A stretch of 64,000 nt of DNA from Budorcas taxicolor. Lineage: Eukaryota; Chordata; Mammalia; Artiodactyla; Bovidae. The stretch spans positions 70,492,001 through 70,556,000 of the forward strand of contig NC_068926.1 of NCBI RefSeq assembly GCF_023091745.1, given 5' to 3'. Numbering within the stretch: the stretch's first letter is position 1; every line of letters starts with the position of its first letter. This document shows positions 41,079-53,000 of this stretch, one piece after another. Below the pieces are notes generated by a model. The model was not told where the DNA came from and did no database searches. It saw only the letters and a program-made list of their open reading frames with translations. A program made the translations under genes and the position numbers.

Positions 41079-44000
41079 CCATCACTACCACTACCACCGG
41101 CAATCCAACTGGAAAGCATTTACTGCATGTATACTTTGTCCCTAGCTCTGTTGACTGCTGTGAACTTCCAATATAATTTAAAGACACAGTCCCTTCCTTA
41201 AAACATCTAATCTCCCTGGAGAGATAAATCAAATAATATGGCATGGTGTCAGAAGGCAAAAAAAATTGAGTTGTCACACTTTTCAAGCACAAAAGAGCTG
41301 AAATGCTGCAGGTACCACTCAGAACCTCCTTTTCTTCCAGGACTGCGAGGCCTGATGCTGTCAGTCATGCTGGCCTCTCTCATGAGCTCCCTGACCTCCA
41401 TCTTCAACAGTGCCAGCACCCTCTTCACCATGGACATCTACACCAAGATCCGGAAGAAAGCATCTGAGAAAGAGCTCATGATCGCAGGACGGTAAGTACA
41501 GCTCCCCCTGTTAAGCCCCATGAAAACCTGAATGACCAGAGAGGTCCCCCAAGATGGGGAAGACTGGTAGATGCTGGGTAGAATGCGAGTAACCACCGTG
41601 GCAAGTTATATCGCTCTCAGTGGCATTTAACTTTAAATCCAAGATCATTGAAACAGTGTCTCTCTGGAATGTGAAACGACATCAGAGATCATTTAATCTG
41701 GAGCACGAAACAACATCAGGGATCATTAATCTAACCTCAGTTCATCGGTGAACAAAATGAGGCTTGTCATACCTAAATAAGAAGCTTGGACGGCAGCAGA
41801 GCCAGGACTGGAACCCATGGCCAACTGAGTCCTTGTCTAGGCACTGTATACCATCCCACACTGCCGGGGCCAGCCCCGGTGGATCCAGGGTGATTCGAAG
41901 GTGGGGACGGAGTCGGCGTCCTTGGAAATAACTTATTTAATTACAGATAGAGAGGGATTAGAAAATTAGCAGAGAAAAAGAGGCTGAATAACTTGGTTTA
42001 CATGGAATACCAATCACCACCTACGTAGGCCACAGGCGTCTTTCCATTCTCCTGAAGGAGAGGAGGCACTGAGGCCTCCCCGGTCCGATCTTAGAAGCCC
42101 AGGCAAAATTAGTAGGCTTGGTGAGTACCCATGTACCAGATGGGAATTCGGCCAGAAAAACGGGGAGCAAGAAAGAACGACATGGGGGAATCAGTCTTTT
42201 CGGAAACTGATCCGATTTCTTTATTTTGGGGTTTGCTTATATACCTTTTGTTATACATAGGGCTGAATACAGAGTCACCCGGGGGTCAGCAGTCCTGACC
42301 TTTATCAAAATCAGGTGCTTTACATAAAAAAAGATCTTAGGGTACATCATCTTCTGGCCATGAGACCTGCTGACATTTTACAACCCTTTCTTTCTGATAA
42401 CCAAAAAACTTATTTTTTCCAAGGGTGTTTTTTTCTCAAACCAGGCACCACCCTCCAAATAAAGTTGCATTCCTATAGGGTGAGGATGTAGTGAGTTACA
42501 GTCAAGAAAGGAATTTATTTAACCCAAGGTTAACATGATTAATCTTAAAGGTTAATACTTATTTCTCCTATATGCTTAAAGGTTAATACTTATTTCTCCT
42601 ATATGTTAGTTATATTCATTATAAGGGCAGGGAATATGGAGATTCAGCAGCAAACATCAGCCCAACAAATGAAAATCCTTTCACCAATGTTCCCCTTAAG
42701 ATCTATTTAGTCTTAAGATAGTGATAAAGTTACATTCTTACATAGCAAGGACACAGTGATTTATAACAAAGTACAGTGATCTATTACAAAAGAGAAAATT
42801 CATTAACTCAAAAAGTCTAGTATTGCTAACCTTAAAAACTACTATATTTCCTTTTCTATATTCCAAATACATTGATTAATATATTCCCAGGTGCCTAAGG
42901 ATATGGAGGTCTGGCGGCAATCATTGACTCAACAATGAGAAAAGCCCTATGCTAATTAAGACTTTCAAAATACTCCAAACTCTCTGTGTTGTTTATGGTT
43001 GAGAGGTATGAAAAGGCAAAATGATAGGATACCAAAAGAAGCACTCCCCATGTCATTAGGTGCCCAATATGCTACTGGAGATCAGTGGAGAGATAACTCC
43101 AGAAAGAATGAAGGGATGGAGCCAAAGCAAAAACAATACCCAGTTGTGGATGTGACTGGTGATAGAAGTAAGATCCGATGCTGTAAAGAGCAATATTGCA
43201 TAGGAACCTGGAATGTCAGGTCCATGAATCAAGGCAAATTGGAAGTGGTCAGACAAGAGATGGCAAGGGTGAATGTCGACATTCTAGGAGTCAGCGAACT
43301 AAAATGGACTGGAATGGGTGAATTTAACTCAGATGACCATTATGTCTACTACTGCGGGCAGCAATCCCTCAGAAGAAATGGAGTAGCCATCATGGTCAAC
43401 AAAAGAGTCCGAAATGCAGTACTTGGATGCAATCTCAAAAACGACAGAATGATCTCTGTTTGTTTCCAAGGCAAACCATTCAATATCACAGTAATCCAAG
43501 TCTATGCCCCAACCAGTAACGCTGAAGAAACTGAAGTTGAACGGTTTTATGAAGACCTACAAGACCTTTTAGAACTAACACCCAAAAAAGATGTCCTTTT
43601 CCTTCTAGGGGACTGGAATGCAAAAGTAGGAAGTCAAGAAACACCTGGGGTAACAGGCAAATTTGGCCTTGGAGTACGGAATGAAGCAGGGCAAAGGCTA
43701 ATAGAGTTTTGCCAAGAAAATGCACTGGTCATAGCAAACACCCTCTTCCAACAACACAAGAGAAGACTCTACACATGGACATCACCAGATGGTCAACACC
43801 AAAATCAGATTGATTATATTCTTTGCAGCCAAAGATGGAGAAGCTCTATACAGTCAACAAAACAAGACCAGGAGCTGACTGTGGCTCAGATCATGAACTC
43901 CTTATTGTCAAATTCAGACTTAAATTGAAGAAAGTGGGGAAAACCAATAGGCCATTCAGGTATGACCTAAATCAAATCCCTTATGATTATACAGTGGAAG

Positions 44001-47000
44001 TGAGAAATAGATTTAAGGGACTAGATCTGATAGACAGAGTGCCTGATGAACCATGGACAGAGGTTCATGATATTATACAGGAGACAGGGATGAAGACCAT
44101 CCCCATGGAAAAGAAATGCAAAAAAGCAAAATGGCTGTCTGGGGAGGCCTTACAAATAGCTGTGAAAAGAAGAGAGGCAAAAAGCAAAGGAGTAAAGGAA
44201 AGATATCAGCATCTGAATGCAGAGTTCCAAAGAATAGCAAGAAGAGATAAGAAAGCCTTCCTCAGTGATCAATGCAAAGAAATAGAGGAAAACAACAGAA
44301 TGGGAAAGACTAGAGATCTCTTAGAGATACCAAGGGAACATTTCATGCAAAGATGGACTCAATAAAGGACAGAAATGGTATGGACCTGACAGAAGCAGAA
44401 GATATTAAGAAGAGGTGGCAAGAATACATGGAAAAACTGTACCAAAAAGATCTTCACGACCCAGATAATCATGATGATGTGATCACTCATCTAGAGCCAG
44501 ACATCTTGGAATGTGAAGTCAAGTGGGCCTTAGAAAGCATCACTATGAACAAAGCTAGTGGAGGTGATGGAATTCCAGTGGAGCTGTTTCAAATCTTGAA
44601 AGATGATGCTGTGAAAGTGCTGCACTCAGTATGCCAGCAAATTTGGAAAACTCAGCAGTGGCCACAGGACTGGAAAAGGTCAGTTTTCATTCCAATTCCA
44701 AAGAAAGGCAATGCCAAAGAATGCTCCAACTACCACACAATTGCACTCATCTCACATGCTAGTAAAGTAATGCTCAAAATTCTCCAAGCCAGGCTTCAGC
44801 AATACGTGAACCATGAACTCCCTGATGTTCAAGCTGGTTTTAGAAAAGGCAGAGGAACCAGAGATCAAATTGCCAACATATGCTGGATCATGGAAAAAGC
44901 AAGAGAGTTCCAGAAAAACATCTACTTCTGCTTGCTTGACTATGCCAAAGCCTTTGACTGTGTGGATCACAATCAACTGTGGAAAATTCTGAAAGAGGTG
45001 GGAATACCAGACCACCTGACCTGCCTCTTGAGAAACCTGTATGCAGGTCAGGAAGCAACAGTTAGAACTGGACATGGAACAACAGACTGGTTCCAATTAG
45101 GAAAAGGAGTACATCAAGGCTGTATATTGTCACCCTGCTTATTTAACTTCTATACAGAGTACATCATGAGAAACGCTGGACTGGAAGAAACGCAAGCTGG
45201 AATCAAGATTGCTGGGAGAAATATCAATCACCTCAGATATGCAGATGACACCACCCTTATGGCAGAAAATGAAGAGGAACTAAAAAGCCTCTTGATGAAA
45301 GTGAAAGAGGAGAGTGAAAAAGTTGGCTTAAAGCTCAACATTCAGAAAACGAAGATCATGGCATCTGGTCCCATCACTTCATGGGAAATAGATGGGGAAA
45401 CAGTAGAAACAGTGTCAGACTTTATTTTGGGGGGCTCCAAAATCACTGCAGATGGTGACTGCAGCCATGAAATTAAAAGACGCTTACTCCTTGGAAGAAA
45501 AGTTATGACCAACCTAGATAGTAGATTCAAAAGCAGAGACATTACTTTGCCGACTAAGGTCCATCTAGTCAAGGCTATGGTTTTTCCTGTGGTCATGTAT
45601 GGATGTGAGAGTTGGACTGTGAAGAAGGCTGAGCGCCAAAGAATTGATGCATTTTAACTGTGGTATCAGAGAAGACTCTTGAGAGTCCCTTGGAGTGCAA
45701 GGAGATCCAACCAGTCCATTCTGAAGGAGATCAGCCCTGGGATTTCTTTGGAAGGAATGATGCTAAAGCTGAAGCTCCAGTACTTTGGCCACCTCATGTG
45801 AAGAGTTGACTCATTGGAAAAGACTGATGCTGGGAGGGGTTGGGGGCAGGAGGAGAAGGGGACGACCGAGGATGAGATGGCTGGATGGCATCACGGACTC
45901 GATGGACGTGAGTCTGAGTGAACTCCAGGAGATGGTGATGGACAGGGAGGCCTGGCGTGCTGCGATTCATGGGGTCACAAAGAGTCGGACATGACTGAGC
46001 GACTGAACTGAACTGAACTGAAACAATCATGTGCGTAGTGGCAGGATAATGCGTAGTGGATAATCCTGTCACACAAGCTAGTCTGTCAGCAGAGAGGTTT
46101 GATCTGATACACCCTTGTCATACCCAGGGCAGGGAATTAGCAGCAATTATTGGCACAACAAATGAAAAACCCTTCACCAATATAATTCCTAACCAACCCA
46201 CTATACTGACAATTTCCCAAAAGATTATGCCTTTAGTAAGTCTAAAACATCTCATGCCTCTCAGGTTGGGAGGCTGTAAACAATCACATGTGCCCAGAGG
46301 AACCTATACAGGCGGGCTAGATAACCTTCAGCGGAGTCCGTAAGTTGAAACACTCTTGTCATGCCCAGGAATTTTTATTGACTTGGAGCTGCACGTTTAC
46401 TCCTTCTCCAAGAGAACCGGTGGGGAACAGCCCCCCGTAAAGTCAGAGGTGTAGGCGAGAGCATGAAACAGTAAAGTGGGCAGACTCTGGTTTTGGGGGT
46501 AGATGCTCGGGAACAGGGGGTTTCCTGAGGCTCGATCACGCCTTTGCGTATGCCAGGCCTCCTTCCTCATGCTGGCTCCCGGCACCACACTGTCTTGCTC
46601 AAGCCTGCACATTGCAACTCTCCTCTCTGGGCATCTTTTAGGCCCAGGTGCCTCCAATGCCTTGACCCTTTGCTGTAGCATTTTACAGGACCATTGTGAG
46701 GGTCAGGTGATACTATGCTTGTGAATGTGCTTTGCACAGTCTAAAACACCATACTCTGTGCACACTTGTTATTGTCAAGTGGGCTAATGGACACAACAGG
46801 ATACTGGACCCCGTAAGTATGGGTCTGTGGGCCAGGTGTGCCCATTATCTCGATTATCCATGGAGCAGAGGCTCTGGGTAGAGGACCAGCAGAAGCTCTG
46901 CTGTGTCTCTCTGGGGCGGCGAAGGCAGGCCAACCTCCTCAGGGCAGGTGAAAAACTCCCTGGGATGTCTGTCCAGGGAAAGTTTCCCGGGGAGTGCTGC

Positions 47001-50000
47001 TGCCTCCTAAATCTCATGAGCAAGATTGGGGCAAAGGAAGGAAAGGAACATGACAGGCCCCTTGCAGGTGATGAGACACCTGGCACCCAGGGGAGGTCAG
47101 ACTGGGCCAGAGTCTGCCCTCTGCTTCACAGGAAGCAGCATGGCTCCCTGACAGGGTTTTCCCCTGAAAGATGGTTACAGGCATTCTCTGCTATGTATAA
47201 GACTCAAGATGCAACATGGAAAGAAAATCATTTTGTTGCTTTACTCAGGGCTGGATCTCTTGGCCCTGAGATTGTGTTGGGGCTCACACTTTTTGTGCAT
47301 CCAGTGATTGCTGCTCTGGGGTTTGTCCCTGTCTTCAATAAGCTTACAGTTACAAGAAACAATTCTGCACTGTGATGTGGTGCCTGTAAGAGCAATCACA
47401 GGCTCAGAGAAGGGAGAGATGACTGTACTAGTCAGTAGCTGAGCAAGGCTCCTGGGGGAGGGAGACCCCAATTTATGTCTAAATAGTGGATAGGATCTGA
47501 ATAAATGGAAGGCAAGGGGAGGGGTACTTTAGAGGGAGAAATACGTGAGCAAGAATACTACTTTGTGAAGGTTAGGTTAATACTCTTCTGCCTTAAATTC
47601 CAGAGATAAGAGAACCATTGCCTTCTTTCTAATTAAATCAAGAGGTTAAAAGGAACCCTCCCATCTTTCCCAGGTGACTCAGTGGTAAAGAATCTCTCTA
47701 CCAATGCAGAAATTCCAGGACACTCGGGTCTGATCCCCAGGCCAGGAAGAGCCACTGGAGGAGGAAATGGCACCCCACTCCAGTATTCTTCCCTGGAAAA
47801 TCTCAAGGGCAGAGGAACCTGGCGGGCCACAGTCTATGGGGTTGTGAAGAGTCGTATATAACTGAGCATGCATCCCATCTTTTCAGGACTTGAAGTAAAA
47901 CTCAAAAGGAGGAGAGCTAGCGATTCCCTGGTGGCTCAGATAATAAAGTCTTCCTTCCTGCAGTGTGGGAGACCTGAGTTCAATCCCTGGGTTGGGAAGT
48001 TCCCCTGGAGAAGAAAATGGCACCCCACTCCAGTATGCTTGCCTGGAAAATCCCATGGATGGAGGAGCCTGGTGGGGTACAGTTCACAGGGTTGCAAAGA
48101 TTCGGACACGACTGATCGACTTCACTTTAACTTTCAGAGAACTCCCAGGTGCTCCTGTGGTTAGGATTCCGTGTTCTCACTGCCAAGGGTGCAAGTTCAA
48201 TCCCTGGTTGGGAAACTGAGATCCCATAAGTCATGAGGCATGGCCATAAAAAACAAAACAAAAACAAAAAAGGAGACTGGCTCCAAAGTCCACACCTTTG
48301 TTCCTAAACTCCACTGCCTCTCAAAGTGGATTCTTTCCTGGGGGTTAGTGGGTTGACTTTACTACGGAAAATCAAGTGCATTTTACTTACAGGCAAAGAA
48401 GGTTTTCCTGAAGGAGCAGTACTATGCGCTTCGTTGCTCGGTCGTGTCCGACTCTTTGCGACCCCGTGGACTGCAGCCCACCAGGCTCCTCTGTCCATGG
48501 GGATTCTCCAGGCAAGAGTACTGGAGTGAGTTGCCATGCCCTCCTCCAGGGGGTCTTCCCAACCCAGGGATCGGACCCAAGTCTCCCACAGTGCAGGTGG
48601 ATTCTTTACTGTCGGAGCCCCAAGGGAAGCCCCCGAAGGAGCAGAATACAGAGAAAAAGAGTCTCAATGAATTTGCTAATTATTTTTCCCTGCTCTGGTC
48701 ATATAAACCTTTCTATCTATCTATCTTTACTGTTGCTGTTGCTCAGTTGCTCAGCACGTCTGACTCGTTGTGACCCCATGGAATGTAGCCCTCCAGGTTC
48801 CTTTGTACGTGGAATTTCCCAGGCAAGAATACTGGAGTGCATTGCCATTTCATTCTCCAGGGGATCTTCCTGATCTAGGGAATGAACCTGAGTCTCCTGT
48901 ATTGCAGGCAGTTTCTCTATCTATCTATCTATAACTATTTCAGCGGAGCCATTTGTTGACACCCTGCTGTGGGGCTTGATTTCAGGTTGTTCATGCTGGT
49001 ACTGATCGGCGTCAGCATCGCCTGGGTGCCCGTCGTGCAGTCAGCACAAAGTGGACAGCTCTTTGACTACATCCAGTCCATCACCAGTTACTTGGGACCA
49101 CCCATCGCAGCAGTTTTCCTGCTTGCTATTTTCTGCAAGAGAGTCAATGAGCCGGTAGGTATCAAGAATGTCTAGAAAAGTCATTCGGGAACAGAAATTC
49201 CCATCTGGATTTGTATATTCTTTGGGAGGAATTCTACTTCCAGAGATCTTCAGCAGGAATGAAGGTGCTGGTGAGGGTTTACATGGAAAATCCTCCAGGG
49301 ACCTTGGGACTTTCCTTCTCCTTGCTGCAGGTTCTAAATTAATTCCCAAGTAATGATGTGTGGTTTCCATCTACTCTGGGTGATTCTCACTGTGTGGCTC
49401 TCTCTGGGAAGCTTGTAGCCTCTGGGCAAACAGCTCCATGGGAATTGCTAGCACAGGCTACCTCCTGGGTTCTGCAGGGGGCTAGGTTTTCCAGCCAGCA
49501 TTTCTCAGGGCCCAGTGAAGGACCAAGAAGTGATACTCCAGCCAGATAGGGATAAGGGTGAGGGGACTTTGGATCTATAAAAGGGGCTGATGGAAAAGTT
49601 CCTTTCTCCTCTTCCTCTAAAAGACCCAATTTCTTTCAATATCTTCAAGGAATACAGATTAGCTCACAAGTAATTGTGTTATAACTGAATGTGCCTAAAT
49701 CTGGAGTCTGATGGTAATAGTAGCTGCAGGTAGAGAAATTCAAAGTATTTTAAAAGTTAAAGGGATTTTTTTTTTTTTGGCACTGAGAACTTGGGTGCTA
49801 TTCTAAACAAGGGCTTCCCAGGTAGCTCAGTGGTAAAGAATACACCTGCCAGTGCAGAAGATGTAGGAGACATGGGTCCAATCCCTCCATTGGGAAGATC
49901 TGCTGGAGGAGGAAACAGCAGCCCAATCCAGTACTCTTGCCTGGAAAAGCCCATGGACAGAGGAGCCTGGCAGGTCCATGGGGTCGCAAAAGAGTTGGTT

Positions 50001-53000
50001 GGACATGACTGAGCAACTAAGAACACTCAAATACCCAGTCGAGTTACTAAGAGGTGGTAAACAGAGCCACTGAAGGCCTGACCTAACATCCCCAGTCGTA
50101 TTCTGAACCCCAGCGTTCCTGTTCCAGATGGCCTGGAGCTCGCATTTCTCTCACCGTTACTCTTTCGTCTCTGTCCCCCAGTGAATGCACAGCTGTTTCC
50201 CAAATGCAGTGTTCATCATCCAGGCTTTTCTTTCACAGGGAGCCTTTTGGGGGTTGATCATAGGATTTTTGATTGGGGTGTCCCGTATGATTACCGAGTT
50301 TGCCTATGGAACCGGGAGCTGCATGGAGCCCAGCAACTGTCCCACGATTATCTGCGGTGTGCACTACTTGTACTTTGCCATCATCCTCTTTGTCATTACT
50401 ATCATCGTCATCCTGGCCATCTCCCTCTTCACCAAGCCCATTGCAGATGTGCATGTGAGTATCCATGTAGGAGGCTGTCCTGCCTGGTTTTGCGTTCATG
50501 CTGCAGCACTCAGCTTGATTGCTTTGGCTCAGTTAGAGGCCTCTTACTCTCATGACTAAAATAGGCTGTCCTTGTCTTTGGTGTCACGTAAAAGGACACA
50601 TGGGCTTTCCAGGTGGCTCAGTGGTAAAGAATCCACTTGCAATGCAGGAGACCTGGGTTCGAATCCCTGTGTCGGGAAGATGCCCCAGAGGAGGAAATAG
50701 CAACCCACTCCAGTATTCTTGCCTGGGAGACTTTATGGACAGATGAGTTTGATGGGCTACAGTCCATGGTGTTGCAGAGAGTTGGACATGACTTAGCAAC
50801 TGAGCATGCACAGAAGGACAGGACAGGGAGCATGGTTTGCCAGCAGAGCAGTGTCAAGAGTATCTTCAGCAGGCCGCATTTCAGCCCAAGGGACTGTCCT
50901 CTGGATCCTGCTGCCCGAGTGATGGCTTAGGTGCACGGCAATGAGATCATGTGGGCTGACACAGGGTTACCCCAGCCTGGATGCTTATTTCCCAGATAGG
51001 AATGCATATTTCTTGTAACAGACTCTAGGTCATAGCTTCCAAAGGTCCCAGCAAGGGACATACCTAGTTGTAAAAATCACCACGCTGAGGGAAATCTGAA
51101 GCATGATATACCGTTTACTTTTTTTTTTCCCAATGAAGCCTCCAAACAATTGCCCATGGAATTTAAGAAATTTCAAACAGTATCAAAGTCTAATTGATTC
51201 AAGACTTCAAAGATGACAAGTACTCTTCTTTAGCTCTAGATGTCGCCCTTGGTTTAGGGAATGTTTGCAGCCTTCCCAATGCAGATGAAGATTACCAATA
51301 ATGGGTCACTTTTTACCATAAGCAGTGAAGTCTGGTAACCCAGCACAGCTAGCATTCTACCCTTTTCAGGTTTCCAGGGAACAGAGCTAGAGTATTAACC
51401 CAAGATCACATTTGTCTGAAGAGAAAGAGAAAGGGTTTTGTTGGTCCCTTTCTCATGCATACACAAAAATAGGAATCCCTTAGAGACCTTTAACCTCAGC
51501 ACCAAATTTTCAAAACTGTGACCAACCTTAATGTCAAACAAAGATTGCTTTTATAGTGGCAGAACCGCCATCACAGTTATTGGCCAAATCTGTCACAGAC
51601 TCTCTTTATGTTGTATTAATTGCTTCTTGATCCCTTAGTTTTTAAAAACATTGTAGCCCTAAACACATTTAGTTCCATGCTTCTTGAAATAAAGTAGTTT
51701 CTGGTTTCATGTCAATAGAAAGTATACATCCAGCTCTTCCTATTCTAACTGGCTCATGAGTCTACAATTAATATGGTACAAAAATCTGATCTTACTTACA
51801 CTGCTGGTCTGGATAAATGGGTGCCTGGCCTTCTTTCCTAGCCTGAATGCTAAAAGGAACAAATTCATTTATCATATGTAACAAGAGATCATTCATTCAA
51901 AACCTTTCTATGCTCACGACAGTCTCAGCCTCCAAATATGCCCATATCCTAGGGGATGGTATGTTCATGTATATGATTTACATCCACGTTCCCAACATAT
52001 TCAGAGATAGTGCTGTGGATGGGAACTGTTATCTGTGTTGTTGACGGAGTTGAGAGCCACATTCCTTTTCCTTTCTCGACACACATCTCTTCGTTCTCCC
52101 AACTTCTTGGCCCAGGACACTACTTGGATCTTCCTGCTAACCTGTTCTGCTTTCTCCACAGCTCTACCGCCTGTGCTGGAGCCTGCGTAACAGCAAAGAG
52201 GAGCGTATTGACCTGGATGCAGAAGACGAGGACATTCAAGACGCCCGGGAGGATGCCTTAGAAATAGGTGATTTGCGGCTCAGAGCCTATTCCCAAGTTA
52301 CTCCTCTAACCACAAGACCACCTTACTGAAGCCTTCACCAAGTGCCTTCAAAGTTCAGATCTCTCTTCTGGAGGGGAGTGAGGAGCGGGGTATGGGGTGA
52401 GATTGATAAATGGGTTTTGGGCAGTTTACTCAAGGCCTTGTCAAGGGGAGGAGGAGGATGCAGAATCGTCCCAGCTCTTCCCTTTTTGGTTTACAGTGCT
52501 CAGTGAGGAAGCACAGGTGAGATATTCACCACCCTGACTTGGTTTGGGGCTTGGCTAGGGACAAGGGAAGACACTAGCTTATAAACTGAAAGCAGTTGGA
52601 ACCAAAGCTATGGTCAGTTCTAGTGATATCAGCGGGATGAGATAGAGGCTCTTAGGGTCTTGTGTCTTGCTGGCTTACCATATCATGCTTAAAATATCAG
52701 ATTTCCTTGCAAGTCCACTACGATCATGCTTGCTGTTGTTGGTTGTTCAGTCGCTAAGTCGTTTCTGACTCTTTGTGACCCCGTGGACTGCAGCCCACAA
52801 GGCTTCCCCGTCCTCACTCTCTCCTGGAGTTTGCTCAAACTCATGTCCATTGAATTGGTGATGCCATCCAATCATTTCATCATCTGCCATCCTCTTCTCT
52901 CTTTGCCTTCAATCTTCTCCAGCATCAGGGTCTTTCCAATAAATCAGCTCTTCATACCAGGTGGCCAAAGTATTGGAGTTTCAGCTTCAGCACCAGTGCT

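Larger units (their letters stand above)
42975..46021 (+). mobile_element. BovB (RTE-type) LINE, nearly full length, inactivated
   Basis: A ruminant non-LTR retrotransposon inserted in the LTR. It has an apurinic-type endonuclease domain (from 43008), a linker, and a reverse transcriptase with the LRYADDTTLM active site near 45240. The single reading frame is broken near 43845 and 44330 by small deletions, and a TAA at 45655 cuts off the last part of the protein. The 3' end is the usual gaactgaactgaactgaa. The left border is uncertain by a few tens of bases. Confidence 0.92.
41862..46584 (-). mobile_element. Solo LTR of an endogenous retrovirus, split by a BovB LINE
   Basis: The element starts TGCCGGGGCCAG and ends CTGGCTCCCGGCA, the expected TG...CA with short inverted ends, and is flanked by the 6-bp direct repeat ccacac (41856-41861 and 46585-46590). 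A 6-bp duplication fits class II (ERV-K-like) elements. Without the roughly 3-kb BovB inside, it is about 1.7 kb. A minus-strand TATATAAG box lies close upstream of AATAAA (42220-42250), giving the orientation. No gag, pol or env frames were seen, so it is a solo LTR. Confidence 0.78.

Noticed and set aside
41862..46584. Complete provirus
   Set aside because: Only LTR sequence plus a BovB is present; no retroviral coding frames were found.
46827..47375. 182-codon open frame in intron 11
   Set aside because: No known domain, no start context and no splice-linked neighbour.
48712..48932. CRISPR-like repeat and spacer pattern
   Set aside because: It is a CTAT microsatellite split by a SINE in a mammalian intron.
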